Of a stretch of 64,000 nucleotides of DNA, positions 16,591 to 25,075 are shown one piece after another (position 1 is the first letter of the stretch; every line of letters starts with the position of its first letter). Both the position numbers and the translations under genes were made by a program. The notes below the pieces were generated by a model that saw only the letters and a list, made by a program, of their open reading frames with translations, was not told the DNA's origin and did not search any database. This DNA is from Pseudomonas sivasensis (GTDB lineage: Bacteria > Pseudomonadota > Gammaproteobacteria > Pseudomonadales > Pseudomonadaceae): the NCBI RefSeq assembly GCF_013778505.1, contig NZ_JAAOWU010000024.1, positions 1-64,000 on the forward strand, given 5' to 3'.

Positions 16591-18806
16591 TCGATACCTT
16601 CCCTGGCGCCTTGCGCACCACCGCATTTTGCCTGGCCACCGCCGTCGCCCTCGGTGGCTGCGGGACATTCCCCGACCACCTCGACCCGGACGAGGCCCTG
16701 CTGCACGAAGCAATGCAGGGCACCGGCTCGCAACGTCCGCCCGTGGACCCGGCCAGCGAACAGGCGCCGGTCGACAGCGGCCAGCCCCAGACAAAAACGC
16801 CGCCCCAGCGCCAACTGATTCGCGGCAACCAACAGTTTGTGCGGCAACCGGTTGCGGCACCGTCTGCGAAGGAGGAGGGCGGCGGCGACATCGTGTTCAA
16901 CTTTGCCGACCAGCCGATTGAAGCGGTGATCAACAGCGTGATGGGCGATCTGCTGCACGAGAACTACAGCATCGCTCAGGGCGTGAAGGGCAACGTCAGC
17001 TTCTCCACCTCCAAACCGGTGAACAAGCAGCAGGCGTTGTCGATTCTGGAAACCCTGCTGTCCTGGACCGACAACGCGATGATCAAGCAGGGCAGTCGTT
17101 ATGTGATCCTGCCGGCGAATCAGGCGGTGGCGGGAAAACTGGTCCCCGAAATGCGCGTGTCGCAACCGTCCAGTGGCCTGTCGGCGCGGTTGTTTCCGCT
17201 GCGCTATATCTCCGCCACCGAAATGCAGAAACTGCTCAAGCCGTTCGCCCGCGAAAATGCCTTCCTGCTGGTGGACCCGGCGCGCAATGTGCTGAGCCTG
17301 GCCGGCACCCCCGAAGAACTGGCCAATTACCAGGACACCATCGACACCTTTGACGTGGACTGGCTCAAGGGCATGTCGGTGGGCGTGTTCGGCCTGCAAC
17401 GCGCCTCGGTGGCCGAACTGATGCCCGAACTGCAAAAGATGTTCGGCCCCGACAGCGGCATGCCCCTGGCGGGCATGGTGCGCTTTCTGCCTATCGAGCG
17501 GACCAACTCGGTGGTGGCGATTTCGTCGCAGCCGCAGTACCTCAGTGAAGTCGGCGACTGGATCCACACCATCGACGAAGGCGGCGGCAACGAGCCGCAG
17601 ATGTATGTGTATGACGTGCGCAACATGAAGGCCACCGACCTGGCCAAGTACCTGCGGCAGATCTACGGCACAGGCGCGATCAAGGACGATACCCCGGCCA
17701 AAGTCGCCCCCGGTTTGCGCACGGCAACATTGTCGTCGCCGGGCACCAACAGCACGTCCGGCAGCACGCCGGGTGGCCTGAGCAACAATCTCAATGGCAA
17801 CCAACCCGCCGCAGAGGATGAGGAGCAGGAGCCCGAAGTCGAGCAGGACACCGCCGAGCAGGGCGCGACCGAAGACGCCCCGGCCAAAAGCCTCGACGCA
17901 GGCACCCGGATCACCGCGCAAAAAAGCAGTAACCAACTGCTGGTCCGCACCCGCCCGGTGCAGTGGAAAGAGATCGAATCGGCGATCAAACGTCTCGACA
18001 ATCCACCGCTGCAAGTGCAGATCGAGACGCGCATTCTCGAAGTCAAACTCACCGGTGAACTGGACCTTGGCGTGCAGTGGTACCTGGGACGCCTGGCGGG
18101 CAATTCCACCAGCACCACTGTGGCCAATGCCTCCGGCAGCCAAGGCGCGTTGGGGGGTGGCGGTGCTGGGCTAGGCGCGGATTCGTTGTTCTACTCTTTC
18201 GTCAGCACCAACCTGCAAGTGGCGCTGCATGCATTGGAAACCAACGGTCGCACCCAAGTGCTGTCGGCGCCGTCGCTGGTGGTGATGAATAACCAGCCAG
18301 CGCAGATTCAGGTGGGGGACAACATTCCCATCAGCCAGACCACGGTTAACACGGGGACCTCGGATACCACCTTGAGCAGTGTTGAATATGTGCAGACCGG
18401 GGTGATCCTCGACGTGGTGCCGCGGATCAATCCGGGTGGATTGGTGTACATGGATATTCAGCAGCAGGTCAGTGATGCGCAGGATCAGGCGTCGACTAAC
18501 AGCGACACGCCGACTAATCCGCGTATTTCCACGCGGTCGGTGTCCACCCAAGTGGCGGTGCAGAGTGGGCAGACGGTGTTGCTGGGCGGGTTGATCAAGC
18601 AGGACAACGCCGAGTCGGTGAGTGCGGTGCCTTACCTTGGAAAGATCCCGGGGTTGCGGTGGTTGTTTGGGAATACGAGCAAGTCCAAGGATCGGACGGA
18701 GTTGATTGTGTTGATTACGCCTAGGGTGATTACCAGCAGTAGTCAGGCGCGGCAAGTGACGGATGATTATCGGCAGCAGATGCAGTTGTTGCGGCCGGCT
18801 CGGTAG
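16587..18806 (+). CDS. gspD: Lipoprotein secretin GspD (outer-membrane channel)
   Basis: 739 residues with a TTG start overlapping the preceding stop. A type II signal ends in the lipobox ALGGC (Cys25), so this secretin is lipidated and may reach the outer membrane without a pilotin, as known for P. aeruginosa HxcQ. N0-N3 domains (FNFADQPIEAVINSVMGD, FPLRYISATEMQKLLKPF) lead to the secretin core with VPRINPGGLVYMDIQQQVSD and the C-terminal VPYLGKIPGLRWLFG. A Ser/Asn/Glu-rich linker (about residues 375-430) is inserted in N3. It is the last gene of the operon. No adjacent pilotin, peptidase or obvious dedicated substrate gene is seen. Confidence 0.95.
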   Translation: MIDTFPGALRTTAFCLATAVALGGCGTFPDHLDPDEALLHEAMQGTGSQRPPVDPASEQAPVDSGQPQTKTPPQRQLIRGNQQFVRQPVAAPSAKEEGGGDIVFNFADQPIEAVINSVMGDLLHENYSIAQGVKGNVSFSTSKPVNKQQALSILETLLSWTDNAMIKQGSRYVILPANQAVAGKLVPEMRVSQPSSGLSARLFPLRYISATEMQKLLKPFARENAFLLVDPARNVLSLAGTPEELANYQDTIDTFDVDWLKGMSVGVFGLQRASVAELMPELQKMFGPDSGMPLAGMVRFLPIERTNSVVAISSQPQYLSEVGDWIHTIDEGGGNEPQMYVYDVRNMKATDLAKYLRQIYGTGAIKDDTPAKVAPGLRTATLSSPGTNSTSGSTPGGLSNNLNGNQPAAEDEEQEPEVEQDTAEQGATEDAPAKSLDAGTRITAQKSSNQLLVRTRPVQWKEIESAIKRLDNPPLQVQIETRILEVKLTGELDLGVQWYLGRLAGNSTSTTVANASGSQGALGGGGAGLGADSLFYSFVSTNLQVALHALETNGRTQVLSAPSLVVMNNQPAQIQVGDNIPISQTTVNTGTSDTTLSSVEYVQTGVILDVVPRINPGGLVYMDIQQQVSDAQDQASTNSDTPTNPRISTRSVSTQVAVQSGQTVLLGGLIKQDNAESVSAVPYLGKIPGLRWLFGNTSKSKDRTELIVLITPRVITSSSQARQVTDDYRQQMQLLRPAR

Positions 18807-19014
18807 GTCTGGGTATGTGGTTTGATGTGGGGCTTGCTTCGGATCTGCGGTTTGTCGGTGTACATATCCGTTATTCAGGTAATAGCGGCTTGTGGTTCCG
18901 CTCTTACATCGGGTCACTTTTGTAAAGGCCGGAATGCCGGCCAGCGTGGTTGACGGGGCGATTCCAGATCAAAAGCAAGGTCGCGGCGGCCTCAGAGCCG
19001 ACCGCATTCCAAAT

Positions 19015-19116
19015 GTGGGAGGGGCGGTGCGACGATTCGACTTGCTCCCGATTGCAGTGGTTCAGTTACAGCTCTGTTGGCTGACATACCGCCATCGGGA
19101 GCAAGCCCCCTCCCAC
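19015..19116. repeat. REPIN, left arm interrupted
   Basis: It begins GTGGGAGGGG and ends with the inverted core GCAAGCCCCCTCCCAC at 19101-19116. The left core is split by about 15 bases not found in the sister copy at 19289-19375; the spacer is otherwise the same. Confidence 0.8.
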
Positions 19117-19173
19117 AGTTTGATCTCCGTAGACCAGACAGATACCTAGGCTCGGTGTGCCCGTAATCCGACA

Positions 19174-19201
19174 TTGATTTGGGGGGGGCCCCCCAAATCA
19201 A
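19174..19201. repeat. Perfect GC-run palindrome between the two duplicated blocks
   Basis: TTGATTT, eight G, six C and AAATCAA make a near-continuous palindrome with 13 paired bases on each side and two unpaired G. It lies exactly at the junction of the two direct copies, so it may mark a recombination or insertion point. It could also be a sequencing or assembly artefact, since such structures are hard to read. Confidence 0.6.
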
Positions 19202-19288
19202 CATCGAATTCCGGCCAGCGTGGTTGACGGGGCGATTCCAGATCAAAAGCAAGGCCGCGGCGGCCTTAGAGTCGACCGCATTCCAAAT

Positions 19289-19375
19289 GTGGGAGGGGGC
19301 TTGCTCCCGATTGCAGTGGTTCAGTTACAGCTCTGTTGGCTGACATACCGCCATCGGGAGCAAGCCCCCTCCCAC
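19289..19375. repeat. REPIN, intact
   Basis: Two inverted REP cores, GTGGGAGGGGGCTTGC at 19289-19304 and its complement at 19360-19375, enclose a 55-base spacer that can form a hairpin. This matches the two-headed REPIN form known in P. fluorescens. Confidence 0.88.
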
Positions 19376-19600
19376 AGTTTGATCTCCATAGATCAGACAG
19401 ATAGGTCCTAGCCTGCTGTTCTGCTTTTGATCTTTATCTTAGGCGCCCCGTCAAACACGCTGGCCGCACACCGAGCTTAGGCGAGGTGCCGAGTGTTGGG
19501 GCAAGAGTCCTTGGTTACTTTGGGATGGGCCGGCATTCCGGCTCTTTTCCAAAGTGACCCGCCGTAAGGGCGGAGCCAATAACCCGCTGTTACCCCAACA

Positions 19601-19979
19601 ACGGATATCCCCCAATCCACCTAACCCCTCGCACCCAAAAACATCATTATTATGAATAAAGTAATTAATAAATAATGAAATTAGAGAATATTAGCTTATA
19701 TCAAAACAGCATTATATTTTCAAAACCCATTCCGTTATGTTTGATCGCAACAGCCTACCCCTGACCTCGGATGGTACCCAGCGTAATCAAGATTCTGCGC
19801 GCCATAACCGGGTGATCATCCCCCGCAGCAGAATCGTTGGAAGTGAGTTCAACGTATGTTGCCAATTCAATCCCCGCAGTCGCCCTAACCCCAAATCGCC
19901 GCAATAGCCCCATAAAACCGAGCACCGCGCATCGCCGCGTGACTGCCCGACTTCGCGATTTGGAAATACAGGCACGCCT
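19601..19979 (+). promoter_or_regulatory. Leader of the TonB/ABC cluster with a strongly AT-rich block
   Basis: About 100 bases (19640-19740) are much richer in A+T than the rest of the window and end in CCGTTATGTTTGATCGC. The following 240 bases are ordinary GC and contain no gene I can support. The AT block is the likely promoter and regulator-binding region for the cluster starting at 19980; I found no clear sigma-54 or palindromic operator. Confidence 0.45.
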
Positions 19980-22373
19980 ATGAAGCAAACGTCAAAACCC
20001 ACCGCCATCCTGGCCCTGGCAATTCTGGCCAACACCGCCCATGCCCAGGACGACAGCACCTTGTCCACCGTGGTGGTCACCGGCAACCGTGGTGCTGAGC
20101 AGCGCACGGTCACCAGCAGTCCGGTGCCGATCGATGTGGTCAGCGCCAAGCAACTGCAAAGCACCGGCAAGCCGGGTTTGATGGAGGCGTTGAGTGCGGT
20201 GATCCCATCGCTGACCCTGCCGGAAAAAACCGGTTGGGACGCCAGCGGCATTGCCCGCGCGCCGAACCTGCGGGGTATGAGCGCCGCCGAAGTGCTGGTG
20301 CTGGTCAATGGCAAGCGCCGCCACACCGCCGCCACGCTGAATATCAACGGCATCAACACCGGCGCCGCCCCGGCAGACCTGGACCTGATCCCCATCAGCG
20401 CCATCGACCATGTGGAAGTGTTGCGTGACGGCGCCGCAGCCCAGTACGGCTCCGATGCCATCGCCGGGGTCATCAACGTGATCCTCAAGGCCGACACCAG
20501 CGGCACTTCGGTGACCAATGCCGGCCTTGGCTATGACGGCAAAAAACAGACCGTGCAACAAAGCCTCAACAAAGGCTTTGAGATCGGCAACGGCGGCATC
20601 GTGCAACTGGCACTGGATGCCCGCAGCCAGAACGATGACAACAAGGCCAGCGCCAACGGCTACACCTACGCCCAGGCCTATGAGCAAGCCGGCCGTTCCA
20701 CTTATGGTGGCTACGGCACGCCGAAGACCAACCTGCTGACCCTGGGCTACAACGCCGAGTTGCCTATCGACGACGATTTCAGCCTGTATTCCTTCACCAC
20801 CTATTCACGGCGCAAGGCCGAGCAGGGGCAGAATTTCCGCCTGCCGACCATCACCAACACCATCACCACCGGGCCTAACGGTTACCCCGGCGGCTACACG
20901 CCGACCTGGTACATCGATGAGGACGATTTCCAGGCTGCATTCGGCGGCAAGGGCACCGTCGGCGAGTGGAACTGGGATTTGTCCACCACCTACGGGCGCA
21001 ACGAAGCGGAGCAGGGCACTACCCATAACCAGAACCCGTCTTTGGGCGAGGCCACGCCGAACAGCTTCACCTCCGGCACTTGGATCAGCACCGAGCTGAC
21101 CACCAACCTCGACTTCAAGCGCGGCTTCGATATCGGCCTGCAAAAGCCGCTCGACCTGAGTTACGGCTTCGAGCATCGGCGCGATACCTATGAGGTGCAG
21201 GCCGGTGATTACGAGTCTTATGCCAACGGCGGTTACTGCGTAGCCCCAGGCAATTGCGCATCAAGCGGGGCGCAGGTCACCAACGGCATTTCGCCGGATG
21301 AAGAAAGCAGCGCCTCGCGCAACAGCCTGGCCAGTTACGTCGATGTGGGCTTCAACCCGGTGCCGGACTGGTACGTGGGCACCGCGTTTCGCTACGAGCA
21401 TTACAACCAGGGCGTGGGCGCCACCCGCAGCGGCAAGTTGACCACTCGCTACGATTTCACTCCACAGTTCGCCGTGCGCGCCACGGTGAGCAATGGCTTC
21501 CGCGCGCCGTCCCTGGCCAACAGCCTGTTCAGTGCGCGTTCCACCACCTATGGCGTGGTGGACGGCGTGTATCAGTCGATCAACTACGGGGTGCTGCCCA
21601 CCGGTTCGGCGGCTGCCCAAGCCCTGGGCGCCCAGGATTTGAAACCCGAGCGCTCGACCAACTTCAGTCTCGGCTTCACCCTCACGCCCACCGACCGCCT
21701 GAGCTTCACCGCCGACGCCTACGTGATCAACCTGCGCGACCGCATCACCTTGACCGGCACCTTGCTGGGCCCGGAAATCACCCAGGTGCTGCAAGGCAAC
21801 GGCATCACTTCCACCTCCGGCGGCCAGTACTTTATCAACGGGGCCGACACCCGCACCAAAGGCCTCGACCTGGTCGGCAACTACAGCCAGGACCTGGGCC
21901 AGTACGGCGCGCTGAAGTGGACCGCAGCGTTCAACTGGAACCAGACCAAAATCCTCAACTACAAGGAGTCCACCACAATCCTCGGCACGTCCTACGACCT
22001 GATGGACCGCCAGGCACGCAACCTGATCACCGGCGTACAGCCCAGCACCAAGCTGATCCTGGGCGGTGACTGGAGCATCGATCGCTTCAACCTCAACCTG
22101 GCCCTGACCCGCTACGGCTCCTACAAGGAGGTCAATGTGTCCGCCGACCGCAGCCTCGACCGGGTCTACGCGGCCAAATGGATCACCGATCTCGACCTTG
22201 GCTACAACCTCACCAAAGACCTCAACGTGGCGATCGGCGCCAAAAACCTGTTCGACGTCTACCCCAAGAAACAAGGCGTGCCCAGCAGCACCATGGTCAG
22301 CAGCTACGGCACCTATTCGCCCTACGGATTCACCGGCGGGTACTACTACACCCGCTTGACCTATGCCTTCTAA
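19980..22373 (+). CDS. TonB-dependent outer-membrane receptor of an amine or amino-compound uptake cluster
   Basis: 797 residues. Signal peptide MKQTSKPTAILALAILANTAHAQ, TonB box around STVVVTGNR, plug with IDHVEVLRDGAAAQYGSDAIAGVIN, and a beta-barrel ending in YTRLTYAF. The plug belongs to the group with the DGAAAQYGSDAI signature, common in receptors for organic compounds rather than classic siderophore receptors. Sixteen bases downstream begins an amino-acid-type ABC permease, so the ligand is probably a small amino compound, perhaps an amino-acid conjugate, that crosses the outer membrane by TonB energy and the inner membrane by the ABC system. Confidence 0.92.
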   Translation: MKQTSKPTAILALAILANTAHAQDDSTLSTVVVTGNRGAEQRTVTSSPVPIDVVSAKQLQSTGKPGLMEALSAVIPSLTLPEKTGWDASGIARAPNLRGMSAAEVLVLVNGKRRHTAATLNINGINTGAAPADLDLIPISAIDHVEVLRDGAAAQYGSDAIAGVINVILKADTSGTSVTNAGLGYDGKKQTVQQSLNKGFEIGNGGIVQLALDARSQNDDNKASANGYTYAQAYEQAGRSTYGGYGTPKTNLLTLGYNAELPIDDDFSLYSFTTYSRRKAEQGQNFRLPTITNTITTGPNGYPGGYTPTWYIDEDDFQAAFGGKGTVGEWNWDLSTTYGRNEAEQGTTHNQNPSLGEATPNSFTSGTWISTELTTNLDFKRGFDIGLQKPLDLSYGFEHRRDTYEVQAGDYESYANGGYCVAPGNCASSGAQVTNGISPDEESSASRNSLASYVDVGFNPVPDWYVGTAFRYEHYNQGVGATRSGKLTTRYDFTPQFAVRATVSNGFRAPSLANSLFSARSTTYGVVDGVYQSINYGVLPTGSAAAQALGAQDLKPERSTNFSLGFTLTPTDRLSFTADAYVINLRDRITLTGTLLGPEITQVLQGNGITSTSGGQYFINGADTRTKGLDLVGNYSQDLGQYGALKWTAAFNWNQTKILNYKESTTILGTSYDLMDRQARNLITGVQPSTKLILGGDWSIDRFNLNLALTRYGSYKEVNVSADRSLDRVYAAKWITDLDLGYNLTKDLNVAIGAKNLFDVYPKKQGVPSSTMVSSYGTYSPYGFTGGYYYTRLTYAF

Positions 22374-22389
22374 GGCCGAGGAATAAACC

Positions 22390-23355
22390 ATGCCTATTGT
22401 CGCCAAACCCTATGACCTGATTGACCAGCCCCGCGAGGTTCGCCAGGTCCGTGTCTCCCCACCGATCAAAGCCCTGCAAGTGGTGCCTGCCCGGCACCCG
22501 TGGCGTTGGGCCGGGTCGATCTTCGCCGCTCTGGTGCTGCTCGCGATCGCCCATTCCCTCGCCACCAACCCGCGGTGGGAGTGGGGTGTGTTCGGCCAGT
22601 GGTTCTTCTCGCCGTCGGTGCTGCGCGGGCTCGGGCAAACGTTGTTGCTGACACTGTTGAGCACGGTGTTCAGCGTGATCCTCGGCACGGCGCTGGCCCT
22701 GGCGCGACTGTCCGGCTCGCCGCTTTTGGCGGCCCTGGCCTGGGGCTATATCTGGTTTTTCCGTTCGATGCCGGCGTTGCTGGTGCTGATCATCCTGTAC
22801 AACTTTGCCTACCTGTATGACCACATTGTGCTCGGCGTGCCGTTCACCAGCGTGGTATTTGCCGAGTGGTCGACGGTGGACGTGCTCAGCCAGTTCACCA
22901 CGGCGGTTCTCGGTTTGAGCCTGATGCAGGCGGCCTACGCGGCGGAGATCATTCGCGGCGGCCTGATCGGTGTGGACGCCGGTCAGCATGAAGCGGCAGC
23001 GGCGCTCGGTTTGCCTGCATCACGCCGCATCTTCCGGATCATCCTGCCCCAGGCATTGCGCTCGATCCTGCCGTCGGGCTTCAACGAGATCATCGGCCTG
23101 GTCAAGGGCACGTCCATCGTCTACGTGCTGGCCCTGCCGGAGCTGTTCTACACCGTGCAGGTCATCTACAACCGCACCCAGGCGGTGATCCCGCTGCTGA
23201 TCGTCGCCACCGTGTGGTACCTGATCATCACCACCGTGCTGACCAGTGCTCAATATTACGTCGAGCGTCATTTCGCACGGGGAACGGCAAGGGTGCTACC
23301 GCCCGCGCCGTTGCAGCGCATACGCGGTTGGCTCAAGGAGAAATCCCATGAGTGA
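22390..23355 (+). CDS. Amino-acid-type ABC transporter permease
   Basis: 321 residues with a longer than usual N-terminal region (about 45 residues before the first helix), at least five membrane segments and the EAA loop (AAAALGLPASRRIFRIILPQALRSILP). This is the polar amino-acid transporter (HisM/GltK) type. GAGGA precedes the ATG at 7 bases. Only one permease gene is present, so it probably works as a homodimer. It overlaps the ATPase gene by eight bases. Confidence 0.92.
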   Translation: MPIVAKPYDLIDQPREVRQVRVSPPIKALQVVPARHPWRWAGSIFAALVLLAIAHSLATNPRWEWGVFGQWFFSPSVLRGLGQTLLLTLLSTVFSVILGTALALARLSGSPLLAALAWGYIWFFRSMPALLVLIILYNFAYLYDHIVLGVPFTSVVFAEWSTVDVLSQFTTAVLGLSLMQAAYAAEIIRGGLIGVDAGQHEAAAALGLPASRRIFRIILPQALRSILPSGFNEIIGLVKGTSIVYVLALPELFYTVQVIYNRTQAVIPLLIVATVWYLIITTVLTSAQYYVERHFARGTARVLPPAPLQRIRGWLKEKSHE

Positions 23356-24121
23356 AGCGCGCGCAGGACGTATCCAGATCCAGGGCGTGGGCAAGCGCTT
23401 TGGCAGCCAGCAGGTGCTCAAGGACATCGACCTGACCATCGACCCCGGTAAGGTCACGGTGATTCTCGGGCCGTCCGGCTCGGGCAAGTCCACCTTGCTG
23501 CGCACCATCAACCACCTGGAGAAAATCGACAGCGGGCACATCACCATCGACGGTGAATACGTCGGTTATCGGCGCAAAGGTGACCTGCTGTATGAACTCA
23601 AGGAGCGCGAGATTCTCAAGCGCCGCATCGACGTGGGCTTCGTGTTCCAGAACTTCAACCTGTTCCCGCACCTCACCGCTTGGGAAAACGTCGCCGAAGC
23701 GCCTTTGGCCCACAAGCGCTGGAGTAAGGCTGAGGCGCAGTCCAAGGCCGCAGAGCTGTTGGCCAAGGTCGGCCTGGCGGACAAGGTCGATGCTTATCCG
23801 CGCCAGCTTTCCGGCGGTCAGCAACAGCGTGTCGCTATCGCTCGTGCCCTGGCGCTGGACCCGAAGGTGCTGCTGTTCGACGAGCCCACATCGGCCCTCG
23901 ACCCCGAGTTGGTGGGGGAAGTCCTCGACGTGATCAAGGGCCTGACCCAACTGGGCGTGACCTTGGTCATCGTCACCCATGAGATCGGCTTTGCCCGTGA
24001 AGTGGCCGACCACGTGGTGTTTCTCTGCGACGGCCAACTGATCGAAGAAGGCCCGCCTGAACAGATTTTCCGCCAACCCCGACATCCCCGCACCGTGGCC
24101 TTTCTCGGCAAAGTGCTTTAG
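23348..24121 (+). CDS. Amino-acid-type ABC transporter ATPase
   Basis: 257 residues. Walker A GPSGSGKST (about 41-49), Q loop FVFQNFNLFPHL, signature LSGGQQQRVAIARAL, Walker B VLLFDEPTSALD and the switch His in VIVTHEIG. Closest in plan to GlnQ/HisP, with an insert (RRKGDLLYELKEREILKRR) as in HisP. I use the ATG preceded by AAGGAG within the end of the permease gene. Confidence 0.94.
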   Translation: MSEARAGRIQIQGVGKRFGSQQVLKDIDLTIDPGKVTVILGPSGSGKSTLLRTINHLEKIDSGHITIDGEYVGYRRKGDLLYELKEREILKRRIDVGFVFQNFNLFPHLTAWENVAEAPLAHKRWSKAEAQSKAAELLAKVGLADKVDAYPRQLSGGQQQRVAIARALALDPKVLLFDEPTSALDPELVGEVLDVIKGLTQLGVTLVIVTHEIGFAREVADHVVFLCDGQLIEEGPPEQIFRQPRHPRTVAFLGKVL

Positions 24122-24139
24122 TTAACGGAGTGACTGCCC

Positions 24140-25063
24140 ATGTTTATCTCTACCGCTCGTATCGGCCTATTGGCGCTTGCCGTCAGCACCGCACAAAGCG
24201 CATTTGCTGTGCAACAGGTCGACCTCAGCCCCGACCGCGTGCGCGTTCATGTGCCGCGCAACGAGGCGGCCATCGCGCAGATCCCACCGGGTTTCAAGTT
24301 CGCCCAGCCGGGCAAGTTCACCGTGGCCGTGTCCGGCGTGGCCGGACCACCCCTGGCGCTGCTGGCCAGTGACGACAAAACCACCATCGGCAGCGAAGCC
24401 GACACCGCGCAACTGGTGGCCGACAGCCTTGGCCTGCAACTCAATGTGGTGCAGACCAGTTGGGAGGATTGGCCCCTGGGCGTCAGCTCGGGCAAGTACG
24501 ACGCGGTGATCAGCAACGTCACCGTGACTGAGGCGCGCAAGAAGCGTTTCGACTTCGCCACCTATCGCCAGGACGTGCTCGGCTTCTACGTCAAGACCAC
24601 CAGCAAGATCTCTGAGATCAAACAGGCTGCGGATATTGCTGGGCTGAAGATCATCGTCGGCTCCGGTACCAACCAGGAAAAAGTCCTGCTGGCTTGGAAC
24701 GAAGCCAATGAAAAGGCCGGCCTCAAACCCGCGCTGTTGCAGTACTTCGACGACCAGGCCGCCGCGCAATTGGCGGTGCAGTCCGGGCGCAGCGATGCGC
24801 TGTTCGGGCCTAACTCGGTGTACGCCTATTCGGCGGCGATCACCGGGGGCATCAAGCGCGTCGGCACGGTGAACGGTGGCTGGCCGTTGCAGGCCGACAT
24901 CGCTGTGACCACGCGCAAGGACAACGGCCTGGTCAAGCCTATCCACACCGCCCTGGAAGGCGCGATTGCCGGCGGCCAATACGAACAGGTGCTGCAACGT
25001 TGGGGCCTGGATGTGGAGCGCGTGGACAAGTCGCTGATCAACCCACCGGGCCTGCCGGATTAA
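24140..25063 (+). CDS. Periplasmic binding protein of the amino-acid-type ABC transporter
   Basis: 307 residues with a signal peptide (MFISTARIGLLALAVSTAQSAFA) and no lipobox, so it should be a free periplasmic protein. SBP_bac_3 hallmarks include YDAVISNVTVTEARKKRFDFATY and ADIAGLKIIVGSGTNQEK. It is about 60 residues longer than typical members, mostly at the N-terminus before the first strand (FTVAVSG). It delivers the cluster's substrate to the permease and ATPase just upstream. Confidence 0.92.
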   Translation: MFISTARIGLLALAVSTAQSAFAVQQVDLSPDRVRVHVPRNEAAIAQIPPGFKFAQPGKFTVAVSGVAGPPLALLASDDKTTIGSEADTAQLVADSLGLQLNVVQTSWEDWPLGVSSGKYDAVISNVTVTEARKKRFDFATYRQDVLGFYVKTTSKISEIKQAADIAGLKIIVGSGTNQEKVLLAWNEANEKAGLKPALLQYFDDQAAAQLAVQSGRSDALFGPNSVYAYSAAITGGIKRVGTVNGGWPLQADIAVTTRKDNGLVKPIHTALEGAIAGGQYEQVLQRWGLDVERVDKSLINPPGLPD

Positions 25064-25075
25064 GGAGCAATCGAC

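Larger units (their letters stand above)
18870..19600. repeat. Composite of nested inverted repeats enclosing two REPIN copies
   Basis: This 1.17-kb gene-free stretch after gspD has an outer inverted repeat (GCGG..CCGC..GGGTCACTTT at about 18885-18940 against its complement at about 19527-19595) and an inner one (CCAGCGTGGTTGACGGGGCG at 18941-18960 against its complement around 19443-19463). Inside are two near-identical ~200-bp direct copies (about 18938-19140 and 19208-19400), each ending in a REPIN. Copy 1 carries ~15 extra bases (CGGTGCGACGATTCGA) inside its left REP, which breaks it. No open frame with family resemblance is present. Confidence 0.8.

Noticed and set aside
15876..18143. 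755-codon minus-strand frame opposite gspD
   Set aside because: Again an antisense shadow of a strongly conserved gene, with histidine- and arginine-rich text and no motif.
19174..19201. Intrinsic terminator for the gspD operon
   Set aside because: It is about 370 bp downstream of gspD, has no U tract, and its loop is only two bases; a recombination scar or assembly artefact is more likely.
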